From Daucus carota subsp. sativus (lineage: Eukaryota; Streptophyta; Magnoliopsida; Apiales; Apiaceae): DNA of 64,000 nt. Both the position numbers and the translations under genes were made by a program. Positions within the stretch are counted from its first letter, which is position 1. Every line of letters begins with the position of its first letter. A model generated the notes under the pieces. That model was not told the DNA's origin. It saw only the letters and a program-made list of their open reading frames with translations, and searched no databases. This document shows, piece by piece, positions 43,645-57,044 of the stretch. Where the stretch lies: NCBI RefSeq assembly GCF_001625215.2, contig NC_030385.2, forward strand, positions 7,433,135 through 7,497,134. Direction: 5' to 3'.

Positions 43645-45848
43645 TCAGGATTCGGATGATGATAGGTCTAGGCTTGTACGGGAACTACTTCTCAGGCGTG
43701 CATCCTTCTTCTCAGCCTGGGAGGCTAAGAATTCAAGGGCTGCGACAATGTCACTTATTTGAGGCCGAAACATGGGTTGATCTTGAAGGCACATTGCGCA
43801 AATGGCAACAACATTGTGCAAAGAACGGACGGAAAATCTTCCTTGCATTAGCGGATCAGCCATTTGTACGTACTTCTTTCGATCTCTCATAAAAGGCCGG
43901 GACTGCACCATAAAGACAACCATAATCAATGTCACATCACACAATTGCATCACAAGTGTGTGCTCGTGAGCACACTGACAACTACTTTTTACTTAGGTGG
44001 AGGATTATGATTGGTGGAGATTTTTGTGCATGCAGGGGCCATCATTATTAATGAGACCAATAGAAATCCACTGATTAAGTAAAGTAGTTGTTAGTGTGTG
44101 CCCATGACTACTGTGATCTAGGAAATCCTAGACTTCTATTGAAATCTAGATTATGTTAAGAAGTTGAGAGTTTTTTGATCAATTAATAGGTAACTTACCC
44201 AGGCTATCAAGCTCCGCTCTTCTGGTTCCTGAGTGTTGTCGATTGCCCTGCGTCCTGTAATAAGCTCCAAAAGAACGACACCAAAGCTGTAAATATCAGA
44301 CTTTGGGGTCAGCTTTCCGGTCATGGCATACTCTGGGGCACAGTATCCATACGTTCCCATTACTCGTGTTGAAACATGAGTTTTGTCACCAACAGGCCCG
44401 AGTTTCGCAAGTCCAAAATCTGAGAGCTTTGCATTGAATTCACTATCCAACAGTATATTGGAGGACTTCAAATCCCGGTATATAACAGGTGGATTTGCTT
44501 TGAGATGGAGATACTCGAGGCCGCGAGCTGCACCAACAGCAATCTTCAGTCTTGTGCTCCATTTAAGTGGTTCCTTATCAAATTTCACATCTGGGAGAAC
44601 AAAAAAAGGTCCAATCATTATTTATGCAGTTGCCCTAAAGCAGAGATGACTGCTGCCACATTCCGTAAAGGACTGCTGAAATTAATATTTTCAGAACATT
44701 TTTTTATGTTAAAGATATTGCTCAGAATGTAACATTTTTTACATTGTTAGCATGTACATTATTAAGCTTGAGAATAAGAAAATAAAAGACCAGTCTAAGA
44801 AAAATGACAAATAATTCAAGTCTAAGCCAAACTTATGATGTTTTAACATAGGGTCCTGGTCCCCTCAACCAGTGCCTGGATCCGGTGAACACGTTTAGCG
44901 CTTAGTGTTTTTTAACCGCTGGAGGAGTAAAATAATTTTGTCCATTCAACAGTTTTGTTTAGCTAGACGACCGAAATGAGCATTTTACCCATCCAGCAGC
45001 TAAAAAACTTTAGATGTGTTAAGAAAATGTTATAATCCTGGCTACCGGATATTCATCCAACGCCAGAACAGTAATAATGTTATTTAAAACATTCCTAACA
45101 TGTGATTGCTGGGACCATGACCCTTTAACATATATATTCGAGTCAGATATAGAGGTATATACCAAAAAGATGATCCTCCAAGCTACCCATTGGCATGTAC
45201 TCATACACCAAGAGTCTCTGATTCTTGTCGCTACAGTAGCCAGCCAATGTAACAAGATTTGGATGGTGCAGTAGACTTAACATCAGAACTTCCACTATGA
45301 ATTCCTGATTACCCTGAAGCCCATTTTGATCAAGTTTCTTCACAGCAACAACCTGATCATATTCAATTCACCTTTTCATATAAATCACACATTTAGGGTC
45401 TCTACGGAAGCACAAGTAAGGTCTCGTACATTTTACCCTCCACGGTCACGTTTAAATTGTATAAATATACACTTAGTTGATTACCTGTCCTGATTCCAAC
45501 AGGCCCTTGTATACACCTCCAAATCCACCTTCCCCGATGAGATTATCCTCTGTAAAATCTTGGGTAGCAGCTACAAGTTCACTATATTTGTAGCTGCATG
45601 CCTCTGTTTTCTTGCCATCATTGTTTTCATTTTCATTTTCTTTTAGTCTCAACGAATTTGGTTCTGCACATAATAATTGTATTTCAATAAAAAATCAATA
45701 ACTACTATGTTCATAAACAAAAAAAAACAATGATTCTCAAAATAAATACACATAAATTAGAATAAATACCTGGAGATGGAGCTGTACCATCAACATTATA
45801 ATTGTCACCGTCTTTCCATTTCTGGCTCAAACAAGAAAATAAATTCAT
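43645..45848 (-). CDS. Receptor-like cytoplasmic kinase (RLCK VII / PBL-like), 5 exons
   Basis: A serine/threonine kinase expected to act at the plasma membrane downstream of receptor kinases. Exons (minus strand): 45770-45848, 45485-45663, 45163-45352, 44199-44590, 43645-43902. They join in phase to give 365 residues. Kinase landmarks: glycine loop [11 protein letters not shown] (70-80), catalytic Lys91 in VAVKK, YRDLK with Asp189, DFG (207-209), and the activation segment [20 protein letters not shown] opens the last exon, as in PBS1/PBL proteins. The C-terminal tail is short and Ser-rich. The N-terminus ([10 protein letters not shown]) has no Gly2 for myristoylation, unlike many PBLs, but has Cys6 that could be palmitoylated. 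The exact PBL subgroup is not resolved. Confidence 0.92.
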
Positions 45849-46713
45849 TTTTATGCAGAAATAATCAATTCGAGACAAGAAGAGACGAGAGATTTTAATT
45901 GGTTGCAAAATTTTAAAATCTCTCTGTTTCTTGTCTCTCCTGTCTGGAGAGACGGAGATTTTGCTCCTGCAGATCTCACATCAATCAAAGAAATGATCTT
46001 CTAACAATAAAATATATATAATACGTTAATTTGCAAAACAAGAACTAACAGAAAGAAAGACGGGGTCAGTAAACTGCTAGGTTCAGGATTAACGGTGGCC
46101 ATTAATAACAATTATTCTTTCCCTATAATATAGTACGGACTACGGAGAAGATAACAGAGGTTATTTGCATATTTTAATTTTATTTTATATGCATAATTAT
46201 ATATTTCTAATTATGCATGCGTATTGATGAACAAAATACTGAATTTTTCCGCATAACTCATCCAACTAAAATCAACCATTTATTTACCACGTTATTTCAA
46301 AAAAAAATTAAAATTTAACATTACTTAGTCAGAGCTGCAGATATGTATATTTACAGCGTCTGGAGATTTAAGATAAAAGTATCATGCAACATCTTTTTTT
46401 CCTTCTATAAAATTAACAAGTTATAACAAATGTTACAGGAAATATTCCTAGAATTACACCTAAAAAATGGCTACAATCTCTATAGAGAATTCCTTCTCTC
46501 CCTACAATCTGCAGCAGCACTAGGCCGCTGCTTAATAATCTTATAAAATTTTAAGCTAGGGTGGGTATTTCGCATGTCAACTTTTTCGAACAGCCTGAAA
46601 GTGCCTCGACCTAATTCTTTATGACCTGAAGCTTTTATGCTAGATATGGCTACAATACGTCAGTGTTTGTCCATGTGAAGTACATAGCTCCAATGCTGCG
46701 ATAAATATACATG
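45849..46713. other. Spacer: kinase promoter and 3' flank of the bromodomain gene
   Basis: AT-rich sequence. The left half should contain the kinase promoter. The right part (46440-46713) should contain the 3' UTR of the bromodomain gene. Nothing else is recognised. Confidence 0.45.
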
Positions 46714-49700
46714 TCATAGCTGCAATGCAAGATCTGGCTGCTGGGGCGATCCAATCCTCAACCCGGAACTTGGTGAGCTCGGTGCTTGGAGTTTGACATT
46801 AAGGTCAGGCTGTACTGGTAGAGAATATTGTCTTGGGTGTGAGGCTACTGCTTGCCACGATGAGTTCCCATCAGCTACAGTGTATTGATCAGATCCAGTA
46901 CTGGGGGCCACTGGGAAACCAGAATTTAATGTCCTTGAATCTTCTGAGCCTTTCTGTTCTGCAGTATCTACATTGTTTGCTGAAGTGATAGGAGTAGATG
47001 TCGAGTCACATATAGGGACCATGCTTGGTAGCTGTGAAGCCGATGAAGCTTCTTCTGGACCAGAATGGGCAGATAGCATGCCGGGTCTCACCAATCCCAT
47101 TTGGGATGGAAAACTGTACCCAAATACACTATTGAAGCCATTCCTCTCGGCCTGAGATGCAGTTTTATTTGGAGTAAGGACGCCCTGTCCAGGTCTTATT
47201 CCTGAAACTGGAGTACCCTGCAGTAAAGCCAAATTATTCTGGGAACTTATTCTTCTGTCTACTTCTACCAAATTGTTTTTGTCTTGAAACCCAGTTGTCA
47301 TTACTGGATTCGCACCTAATGTAGGTGGAGTAACTGGTCTGCCTTTATTTCCATCAAACGCTGGACTAGATAGAGGTTGCTGTTTATCAAATGAGAAAAA
47401 AGGTGATTGATATGATGCATCATTTTCTCCAACATAACCACGTCCAAACTTCATTCCGGGGGGCAAAACACTTCCTAGCTTTTTGGAAGCGATTTTCCAT
47501 GCAACTGGCCCAAGATTTGCTGCAAAACGAGCCAGGCTTCTTGCATAACTATGCTCCACATGCAAACCTATCTGAATTGCAGATAAGATTGATAAGTTTT
47601 AAATGGTTTGCCAAGAATGTATTAATCACTCTAGAAGCATTTTAAATTCAAGGGCAGGTGTTAAAACAAAACAGAATTATAATTCCTACACTAATAGGAG
47701 AACTAGTCCTAGTCTTAAAAAGAGTAAAGTGTTTAGAAGGTTGGCTAGAGAATCAAAAAGATGTAATCCAAAATAAAAAATATCCCACTTGATTAAGATT
47801 TTCATAATAAGAAGTATATATGGAATCAGTCATACCGGCATTAACTGTTTTGTATCCCCTACAAGATCAGACAATGAAGATGGCTCGTGGCCAAAAGCTG
47901 AAGGGTGAAACTGCTTGTATGTCTCACGCCTGGTCTCGTCAATCAAAACCAGTCTCTTCCCGTATTTCATGTCCGCTCTTAAAATCGACGCTGCATATAG
48001 AATAGAAAGACAATAATGCAATAACACAGTTAAATATTTGCCGGGACTCAAAATTTATACTATAGTGCGAGATAAAAATATGTCCTAGAGATAAGTTGAG
48101 ACATAAGATACTATAAACCATTATGCTTCATTCGGGCATATAGCAAAGTGAACATAAACCATGAAGTGATCGATGACCATCTCAAGTTTCTGTCTCATAG
48201 GGGTTATGGTTGTAAAGTCAGGGATTGTGAAAACTCGGGAACCATCCCAACTATCGAATATATCATACAAAATCAAGAGTTAGCATTGTACCATTAACTG
48301 ACATATCCATATCGTTTGGTACCCAAATTTTGATATAGGATGGGACTAATGAACACCTTAAGTTTCTATCTAGTATCTAAAGCTAACTATGAGAAATTTA
48401 AGTAGTCCGAGGTTAAACAAAAATATTTAAAACTAAATATTGGTAAAAGTTGCTATTTCTGCACCTGGAAATTCATCATTCCAGTCGGCCAACCACTCAG
48501 AGTAGTTTTCGCCATTACGGGATCGGTGGGAGGAGCCATCAGTTGTCTGAAACTTATATGACGCAGGCGCTCTTCTTAAATTATAAGCACCAGAACCATT
48601 TGTGGGTTCTGCAGTTGCAAGAGCTGCACCTGAGGAGATCTCAGGAGCAAAGCGATCAACAGATGTGCTAATAGGAGGCTTTTTCAGGTGTTTACTTGGT
48701 GGCCTGCCCCTCCTTACAACTTTCGGTCGCAGTTCACCATCATCCCCTTCATGCCTCAAATTCTCAAAGTCACGTTTAGCCAGCTCTTGAATGGACCGTG
48801 CCTGAGTAGCCCAAGACTTGGTTATACATAGGAAAAAAGTGGAATAACGAACAATTACTCTGCAGAGATTTAGTCATACCTGCCGGAAGTAGACAGTATC
48901 CGATGAGTTATACTGCATTGCATTTGAACAAATCAATAACACATCTGCCTGGAAAACAAAAAAAAAAGGACAATGTTAGAACAACTAATTGTTGTAATCC
49001 CAGACAAATTTAGACAAGTACACATGAGAACTTCAAAAAGCCAACTGAAGCAAATATTTTTTATATAGTAAAGATGTCACCTCATACGAATTTTTTTTAT
49101 AAACTATGGAAAAAAACCCTCCTTGATGGTTTTCATCTACATGTTTTCAAATCAGTGTTAAAACCAACAAAGGACATCTATGTTTTATCTGCTATGTCAC
49201 AGAACAGAAATAACTAGTTCTGAACACCCTCACTTTTACAGGAACAGGTTTTTGTTATCTACGAGTCTGCTACATCATTCTGAAACCATACAAAATGCGG
49301 TCCATAGCACTTGCAGAATACCCTGTGTGCATGACAAGGCAGGGAGCTCGTACACGACGTTCCCATAGGTTCAGGAATCAGAAATTGACAGATGGCCTCC
49401 AGTCATGGTTAATTCTAACCACTATTACTTGACATAACATTACAAGTCGTTCACAGTATAATTTATTATCATATTCCATACATACATTTATTATATATGT
49501 CTAATTTAAAAAAAAAATCATATAATGTTTCACAAAATAATGAAAATCATGCCTAAGTTCTATGAAAATCCATATATCATAAAATCACTACAATAACATC
49601 CAAATACAAACTGGAGTTATACATTAGCAAATAAAAACCTATTTTCGATGCAAACTAGAGTTATGCCCTAGCAAAAATATATGAGCTCAGTATATAACAA

Positions 49701-52156
49701 TTTCACATTATGTATCAAGGACTAATGGTATAGTTTTTTCAACAAACGGACATTTACAAAACATAGGTAAACAAATTAATTTATGAATTCTAAAAAAATG
49801 TAATATGCATTTATAAAACCTGAATTAAAAGTGAAATTGTTTAATACATTACTATATAATAATACGGACAAGCTTTACAAATGAAGCCTGATATAGTAAA
49901 GTGTAAAACATAACTTACTGGAGGCCCAATAGAGAAAAAAGCTGAGATTCGTGTATATAGCAATATACATACATAGCAACACATACATATTATAGCATAA
50001 GCTCCACCGTCAAAACACTATTATAACACTCTGGAGGCTGGCCTATAAACCCCAGCTCATCTGTCTCCTCTTGTACAATAGCTCAACCATGAGTCGCAAA
50101 TCATAGGGTAAGATATCTTGACTACATGACACTACTCAAAACTAAATATCAATGTACCAATTATCCCTTTCAACTCCTGGTGACTCTGCAACAAGGTCGG
50201 GGGGAAACAAGTCACCAATTTCTCGTCTCCGCATATAAGTGTGGAACGGGTAAGTTGAAACTATTGTAACATATTTTGTCAGGTTGGGTTTTCAGGGATC
50301 TTTCGAAGTTCTAGACAACTTGTTCCATAAATCTGACTAGACAACAAGTCGGCAACGCAATGACCTTGGTTTAATAAGTAATTTAATAAGTAATATTTTG
50401 AATAAAATACTCGAGGAATCAGAATCTCAAGCACAATAACGTCAAAATTATGACTCAAATTAGGATTTCCATATATAGCAAATGATAAATAAACAAATAT
50501 AAGAGTTTCAATACAAAAGAGCTCTGTATTTAAATAAAGTCTGCAGCTGCAGTATCATAAGGATTGAATCAAAGGTCAAATACCCAAAGATATACAAATC
50601 AAGAAACCAACAACTAACCTCCATTTGTTCCAGGTTTAAGTACGATCCTGCATCAAGTTTCCTCCTCAGTGTGCCAAAATCCATAGGATTCTTGATAATT
50701 TCATGGTAATCAGGAAGCTATAGAACATATACAAAGATTAATCAACAAACATGATTCACTTATAACCATGCATCAAGTTCAAAACAATACCTCATTGGGA
50801 TCAACAGGCTCAGAGAATACACCATAAGTGTCCTTCCTAAAGTTAAATATTACCAACCAACAAAGTTAACAATATAACCCAAACCCAGAGAGTACAGGAA
50901 AAAAGAACTAAGAAACTATAAATTATATACAACATACTTTTGAAGTCTGTCTAGAATGAAGACCAACAACTTTTTGTCAGGCAAAGGTGTTGTTGTGGGT
51001 CCAGATCCCAATGGTGACCCTGTCCACACATAAATGAAACATATGCCATAAAAGTAAGTTAATCAACTCAATTTTCCCAATATTTGTTCATAATAGATAT
51101 CAGATTTGTACCATTTGGAGGGTCTGTCGCTTTCAAAACCTTTTCCTCCTGCAAATTTAATCCAATATACAAATTATACCCAATCCAAATTCAAGTAACA
51201 CAGACGAACTACTATAGAAATCACCAGAATCAGCAGTAAATACAGCAACAAGTAAAAATTGAGCTACAAATATCAAACAAAACAAAGATTCAGACTTTAC
51301 CTATTTCACTCAAAATTCATTAAATCAATGACAAAGTTATATCATATCGATTAAGAAACACAGGATTCAAGTATGGCAAATCGAGTCATTAGATAGCAAC
51401 CTGATACATAAACAAATATAACACACATAATATATGTAATTGAGGTCGAAATTAAAACAGTAGATAGGAAATTCATACAACACAAATATAAAAATTCAGA
51501 TGAAATATAGTTAGATATATAGATATACATATATACACACACTGACAGACAGTTCATAACCCCTTGACTAAGTCAACAAATATGCAGATCTTGAAATTGA
51601 GCAGAGAAAAATATGAAAAAGGAAACGCGCGAAAATCTAGACGACTTAAATCCCAATAAAATTCAAACTTTACAGAAAAAACAAAAAGTAAATTCAACAC
51701 TCTATTTCAATTTAATTTAATTTAATTCACCTGATCATTATCGCCAGATCTATCAGTCACCGCATTGATCTTCCGTTTCTTCACCACCGCCTCGATATTC
51801 TCGCCGTCTTCTTCTTCCTCTTCGCTAAACGACGACGTCGAGCGCGCCAAATTATCGAAATGTTGTTCGTTGTGCTGCTGATAAGTCGATTGCGGCAAGC
51901 GCACAACGAGCTTGACTTTCTTCTCCTTGCGCTCGTCGTCATCGTCGTCCCCGAGCTCCGGCGAAGGATTCCGGCGAGTGGATCGGCGGCTGGAATTAGG
52001 GCTAGATGATAAAGAGAGGCTCTTTTGTTCTTGTTTTGATTGATTGCGTTTCTGGAGATCGGCGAACGAAGGCCGGCCTTTTTTCTTCTTGCGTTTGGTG
52101 ATCTCCGGTGATAAGTCCGCCGCCGGGAGCGGTGGCGATGATGAGGCTTTGCCCAT
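46714..52156 (-). CDS. Bromodomain protein, BRD1/BRD2/BRD13-like SWI/SNF subunit, 9 exons
   Basis: Exons (minus strand): 51731-52156, 51112-51148, 50938-51019, 50791-50836, 50619-50717, 48880-48948, 48465-48801, 47836-47990, 46714-47571. They join in phase to give 702 residues. The N-terminus is basic and acidic low-complexity (KKKKGRPSF near 25, poly-Asp and poly-Glu runs). The bromodomain spans about 172-269, with NPMDF, and Asn244 in AMQYN as the acetyl-lysine contact. After it come an AT-hook-like RRGRPP and a second conserved region (YSEWLADWNDEFP, SLARFAANLGPVAWKIAS) shared with plant BRD7/9 relatives. The C-terminal third is Ser/Gly/Pro-rich and ends DLALQL. Arabidopsis relatives are subunits of BRM-type chromatin remodelling complexes in the nucleus. 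The intron between exons 5 and 6 is 1.7 kb. Confidence 0.92.
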
Positions 52157-53128
52157 TTTTGCGGTTTGTTTTGGGTTTGTTTTAATTTTGGTTTTCTTTT
52201 TATCTCTTCCAAACAGGCGTTGGTTATTTTTTTTTGATATTTTTGGATTTAATTTTAGTTTAATTTTTTAGGAGTTGGGTGGGCCTTCGTGCGTGGGAGA
52301 GGGGCTCACACGGGTAAGATGTTTTAGAAGGGTAGTTGAGTACGGAGGAGGAGTCTGGGCACGTGATCAGCGTGGGTGTTTTGGGCTTCTGGGTTGTGGC
52401 TACAAAAAATTGTTACCGCTCTTTTCCTCCCTTTCTTTTACGCTCACAATTTTTTTAAGATTCACGAATTTTTTTAAAAAATACTTTTTTTAAAAAAAAT
52501 TTAAACATTAAATTTTTTATTAAGAAGAAAAAGGGATTAAAAATAATTTATCAAATTATATATTATAAAAATCTTACAATGCGCGTCAAGCCCATCAATT
52601 GAGTGGTACGGAGCGAGTACTATTTAACATTCTTTTTCCTTTGACGATAACTATACAATTAGGACTCATTTGTTTGTTTTTATTGATGCTTAATGAATAA
52701 TGTGTTGACCCCATCAGTCATTCGGCTTGTTTGTAACTAGATTTTAAGTAAGCATCATGTATCAATTACTAATCAATAATTTGCTTTTAAATTTGCAATC
52801 CAGGGATTCAGCAATAATTGTTCACGGGGTCCTCGAGTCTTGATAAATTTTCTGCGTAGTGAAGGCCCAATATTAGAGTGGCTTAGGAAAATAATGAGCA
52901 CGTGCGACTTGGCCTATCATAATCATGAGCATAATGTACTTAGGTTAATATTGTTGATAGCCTTTCATACTTGTACTCTAAACAAAGTAACAGAATGAGC
53001 CCATCATGATGAATTGATTATCCATATTCAAATGTGGGTCTGCCGAAGTACATGTCGAATTTGGACATAACAGTTGGCAACTACATTGCAGATAAAGAAC
53101 AAGAACCCAAGATAAAATAACAATCTTA
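52157..53128. other. Promoter side of the bromodomain gene and spacer
   Basis: The first 100 bases should hold the minus-strand 5' UTR. A short GC-richer patch (52270-52400) may be promoter DNA. No gene or element is recognised up to the Harbinger element. Confidence 0.45.
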
Positions 53129-54382
53129 GAGCAACTCCAACGCTACAGAACTGTTAGCTAAAATCGCTGATGTGGCAACAGTTTGAGTCGGATATAGCTA
53201 CTGAATGAAAAATGGGCTTCTCCAAGGGAGCCCAACTGTTAGTTACATTTTTAGATAACGCTCATCTACCCTTCATATTTGCTGATCAGCTTCTCGTCAT
53301 CTAAAACACACCACGCCATCTCCCGCTTCATTTCCCGCTATATCAGTTCCCGCTCTATCATCAACACTGCGCGTCATTCTCGCTGCAAAGGTGATTCGTC
53401 TTTTTTCAATTCAGATAACATCATTTCAATTAGGTTTAGTTAGGTTTGATAATTTGCTAGATTATCAATGACTGTTGTTTATATACATAATTAGAGATTT
53501 GGTTCTTACAGAAATGGAAGGCTCATTTGTATCATTACTCAGTAATGATTCGTATGAATTTGAAGATGTGTTTTCCCAGCCACCCCCACAATCTCAATCC
53601 CAAACCCAGCAATCCCAACCCCAGCAAGATGTAGTAAAATCGAAAAAAGGAAAGAGGTCGAAGAACTTTTTAATGGAAGAGGACATGCTCTTGATTTCTG
53701 CTTGGTTGAATGTGAGTATTTTGGATATGTGAATGGATTTGAGTTTATGTGTTCTGAAAAGCATGTGTAATTCTCAATTATGGTAAAATTTACACCTTAT
53801 ACACTTCCTGATACCTAAAATTTAGATTTATAAATTAGTGTTTTAGTTTTAAAAATTATCTTATTTTTACAACAATTAAATATAATTTGGGAATGAAATT
53901 AATTTTAAAAACTATATCATTTGCATTATAAATAAAATCATTCAAATATTTAAATAACATATATTCTTGTCAAAAACTTCATTTGATTAAATTCAGAAAA
54001 TAATTTATTTATGAGTTTTCTTTACAATACATAACTACAATATGTAAATTTAGTCGTTAAATTCGAAAATAGTAAAATAGTAGATTCTTAAATGATATTA
54101 TTTTAATTAATCAGAATAAAATATATATATTTATATAAAATATTTATTTGAATGAATTTATTAAAAAATTATTTATAAAATTTATTCACAATAAATGACT
54201 ATTATTTGAAAAATATAATTGTTAGAATTTGAAAATAACAGAATAACAGAATTTTAAATATAGCTAACCATAATAGCTAATACCGCTGGGGGACAAACCT
54301 TACAGGTTCAGCAGATTTTTAACTAATCATTTAAAATCACACTTTTAGCTAACAGATTTACATATCTCCGTTGGAGATGCTC
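53129..54382 (+). mobile_element. PIF/Harbinger-type element, 1.25 kb, non-autonomous
   Basis: The ends are imperfect inverted repeats (GAGCAACTCCAACG at the left, CGTTGGAGATGCTC at the right). They are flanked by the TTA duplication typical of PIF/Harbinger (53126-53128 and 54383-54385). Inside is one Myb/SANT-like exon (53514-53711). The rest, 53712-54360, is AT-rich with no reading frame. The DDE transposase gene is missing, so the element is a deletion derivative of a larger one. Confidence 0.9.
53514..53711 (+). CDS. First exon of a Harbinger Myb/SANT-like protein (partial)
   Basis: A 66-codon frame starts just after a TTACAG acceptor and ends at a GT donor. It has a Gln/Pro/Ser-rich start (FSQPPPQSQSQTQQ) and then KRSKNFLMEEDMLLISAWLN, the beginning of the Myb/SANT-like domain typical of the second Harbinger protein, which helps the transposase bind DNA. 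The following exon is not present, so the protein is truncated inside the domain. Confidence 0.75.
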
Positions 54383-54939
54383 TTATGGAAGCAAACTTAT
54401 CATTGTTAACTATACAACATTGGAGTATTCACCAAAGCAAATCTATCCATGCCACAAATATTTTTCAGAAATGTACAATTTGCAGAATAAACCAAGACAA
54501 TAACATTTTCTAGTCGTAAAAAATTGGCTAGTTTTCTTTCGAAAACTTAAAAATTTGGAGTATATGATCATGTATTAAAAATTGTTTTATGTATTTATCA
54601 AACTGAGAAGAAAGAATTTAGCTTAGAATTGTTAGGAAAAATATTGTAAGTAATAAATTTTTAATTCTCATCTTGTAAATAGTTGTGTTCATTACACAGA
54701 AGAGTTTTTTAATATAAAAATCTCTCATGTGGAAAAACAATCATACCTGAAATTTTGAATTTTTATATTATCTCTTATTTTGAATACACAACTAAAAAAG
54801 TATGAAACAAAAAGTTCTAAGAAAATAAGATTGTTGCTCACGCTACTATTATGGATTGAAGTACTAAATACTCGGACCAGAAAGTTTCTAAAAATAACAG
54901 AGCAGCAATGCAGACTACAATTGTTTCTCCAATGGCAGA
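54383..54939. other. AT-rich spacer, nothing recognised
   Basis: No supported frame. The last part may already belong to the LINE fragment. Confidence 0.4.
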
Positions 54940-55483
54940 CCACTTTCAGGATGGACTCCTCCGGATACAGGCTGTTTGAAACTAAATGTTGATGCCTCCG
55001 TACTCCCGAGCTCCGACAAATTTTTGATCGGCGTGGTTCCTCGTGATCACAAGGGAGAGTTTGTAAATGGGAAGGTTATTTGTTTGTCAGGGATGGTTTC
55101 AGTGTTAGCAATCGAGATTAGAACAATTTTGGAGCGTCTGGAGTGGCTGACTTCTATGAAGCATCACATGGTGGTTATTGAATCAGACCCTACTTTCTCC
55201 ATTCAGGTCATTGGACTGTGATAGTTAGTTGTGATAGTTAGTTTGATGAATGGCACATTAATAATTAGCTGTTTGACATGTTGAGAGCTTATTGTGTCTA
55301 ATATGGGTTCTTCTCTTTCATTTTTTAAAAGACAAGCAAACAATGTACTTGACCTAATGGTTAGAATTCCATTTTCGCTAAATTATCAAAACGTGTTTTC
55401 GTCTCCCTCTCATGTTTTGATGGAGACTCTTATGTATGATTTACCTTCTTGATGGAAATCTAGTCTTTTATTCCAAAAAAAAA
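54940..55483 (+). mobile_element. LINE 3' end (RNase H domain, 3' UTR, poly-A tail)
   Basis: The frame at about 54946-55221 encodes a plant LINE-type RNase H segment: GWTPPDTGCLKLNVDAS, then IGVVPRDHKGEFV, IEIRTILERLEWL and VVIESDP. A 250-base tail follows and ends in a short A run (55475-55483). Upstream LINE domains are missing, so this is a 5'-truncated copy. I could not define a target duplication. Confidence 0.7.
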
Positions 55484-56029
55484 GAGTTTGGAAATCTAAA
55501 GATTGTATTTTATCCTTCTACAATCTTTCTGACCAGTTTTATAATTAAATAATAGTTTGCATGATTTCCAAATAACGACTGGTAATGTTGTGTGTCTTAA
55601 ATTTTGTTCCCAAGTTATTTTTTCAAATGACTTGACAAACATATATCTTACTTTAATCGGATGGTTAATGTACATACAGGAAATCTCATTATTATTAATA
55701 TAAGTTGAATCAATCATATATTACCAATAAATTTATGAAAAGAATTGGAAAATATTTATCAAAATAACTAGCATTTTCTTTTTGCTTGTATCTATCAAAT
55801 ACATTTTAAAATGTAATGATGAGGTATATGTTATGATGTACTTTATATTACAGGGTTGTTTGTTTTAAGAGGTAGAACGTAAATAAGTATATTCATTTTG
55901 AAGAAGCGAGAATACTACCTTCTCTCTCGGTGCTTCTGTTTCTTTTTCAAACACTTTATTAATTTATTTACTTACATTTCTTTACCTTAAATATTAAATC
56001 ACTATTTTTAGATTTGCCTAAACGGCCTA
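55484..56029. other. AT-rich spacer, nothing recognised
   Basis: No supported gene. The left edge of the next copia LTR cannot be fixed and may lie in here. Confidence 0.4.
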
Positions 56030-57027
56030 TATTATTACACCATTGCTTATCACCAGAGCACCACTTGTTCATATCACCCAGCTGCTTATCGTAACTGATT
56101 TGTAACAGAATCTTGTATATAGTGCGCACCACTTGTAGTTGTTAGATTCATTTCTTTACTTTTCTGTTTTTCTCTCTGTAACAAACACTGTATCTTCTTC
56201 AAGAATGTAAATACAAGAGCTTAGTTCAGTTCATCAATGGAGTTTGCAGCAACTTAAGATGGTATCAGAGCTACTCTTCCGCCTCGATCTTCTTCATCAT
56301 TGATCTTCGTCGTCATCGTTGTCTCTGCCAGCTCCATTTCTCCACAATCTCTTCATTTCAGTTCGTGATGTTTCGTTTGCCTATCTCGATCTCCTTCGAT
56401 CTCTTTCTCGATCTCTTTTCGATCTTGAATGCTTGAATGCATCACCACACATATGCTAATGCAGTTTTAGGCACAAACTCAATTATGACTGCTCGCAATA
56501 CAAACACGAACACATCTAACACCTCTAATACCTCTAATCCGCAAATCATTGAAAATAATTCTCATCCACTTTATCTCCATAACAACGATCAGCCTGGTAT
56601 GGTTCTGATTTCTAAAAAAGTTGTTAGGATCTGAAAACTATTATTCTTGGAAGCGTTCTATGAAAATTGCGTTGTCCTGCAAGAATAAACTTGTAATTGT
56701 TACTGGTGAGTATACTGCTCCTGCATCTGATTCTCCTTTGTTTGTACACTGGAATCGTGTCAATGATATGGTTATTACCTGGATCTTGAACACAGTTTCT
56801 GATGAAATTAGTAATAGCATGACCTATCTGGATAGTGCTTTTACTGTTTGGAATGAATTAGATGAGCGTTTTGCTGCTATTACTGGCCATAAGTACTATG
56901 AAACTCAGCGTGATCTGTTCAAGTTAGAGCAAGGAAATGACTCAATTGAGCTGTATTTCCACAAATTGAAAGGTTTTTGGGATGAAATTAAGGCTTTAGA
57001 TCCAGCTGTTCCCTGCACTTGTGGTGC
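56030..57027 (+). mobile_element. Ty1/copia 5' end: LTR, primer-binding site and gag (fossil, cut by a CACTA element)
   Basis: An LTR ends near 56251. A TATA-like TGTATATAG lies near 56113, and TGGTATCAGAGC at 56260-56271 is the initiator-tRNA primer-binding site. A gag region follows (NYYSWKRSMKIAL, WNELDERF, YYETQRDLFKLEQG and WDEIKALDP are copia gag landmarks). The frame shows at least one break. The element is cut at 57028 by a CACTA transposon. Its pol and 3' LTR may lie beyond the right end of the window. Confidence 0.85.
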
Positions 57028-57044
57028 CACTATACCATAGATTG

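Noticed and set aside
51781-52212. Basic 143-codon frame on the minus strand overlapping the bromodomain gene
   Set aside because: It is another frame of the first bromodomain exon, whose own frame continues correctly into exon 2. The Arg/Lys richness is a by-product of the codon composition.
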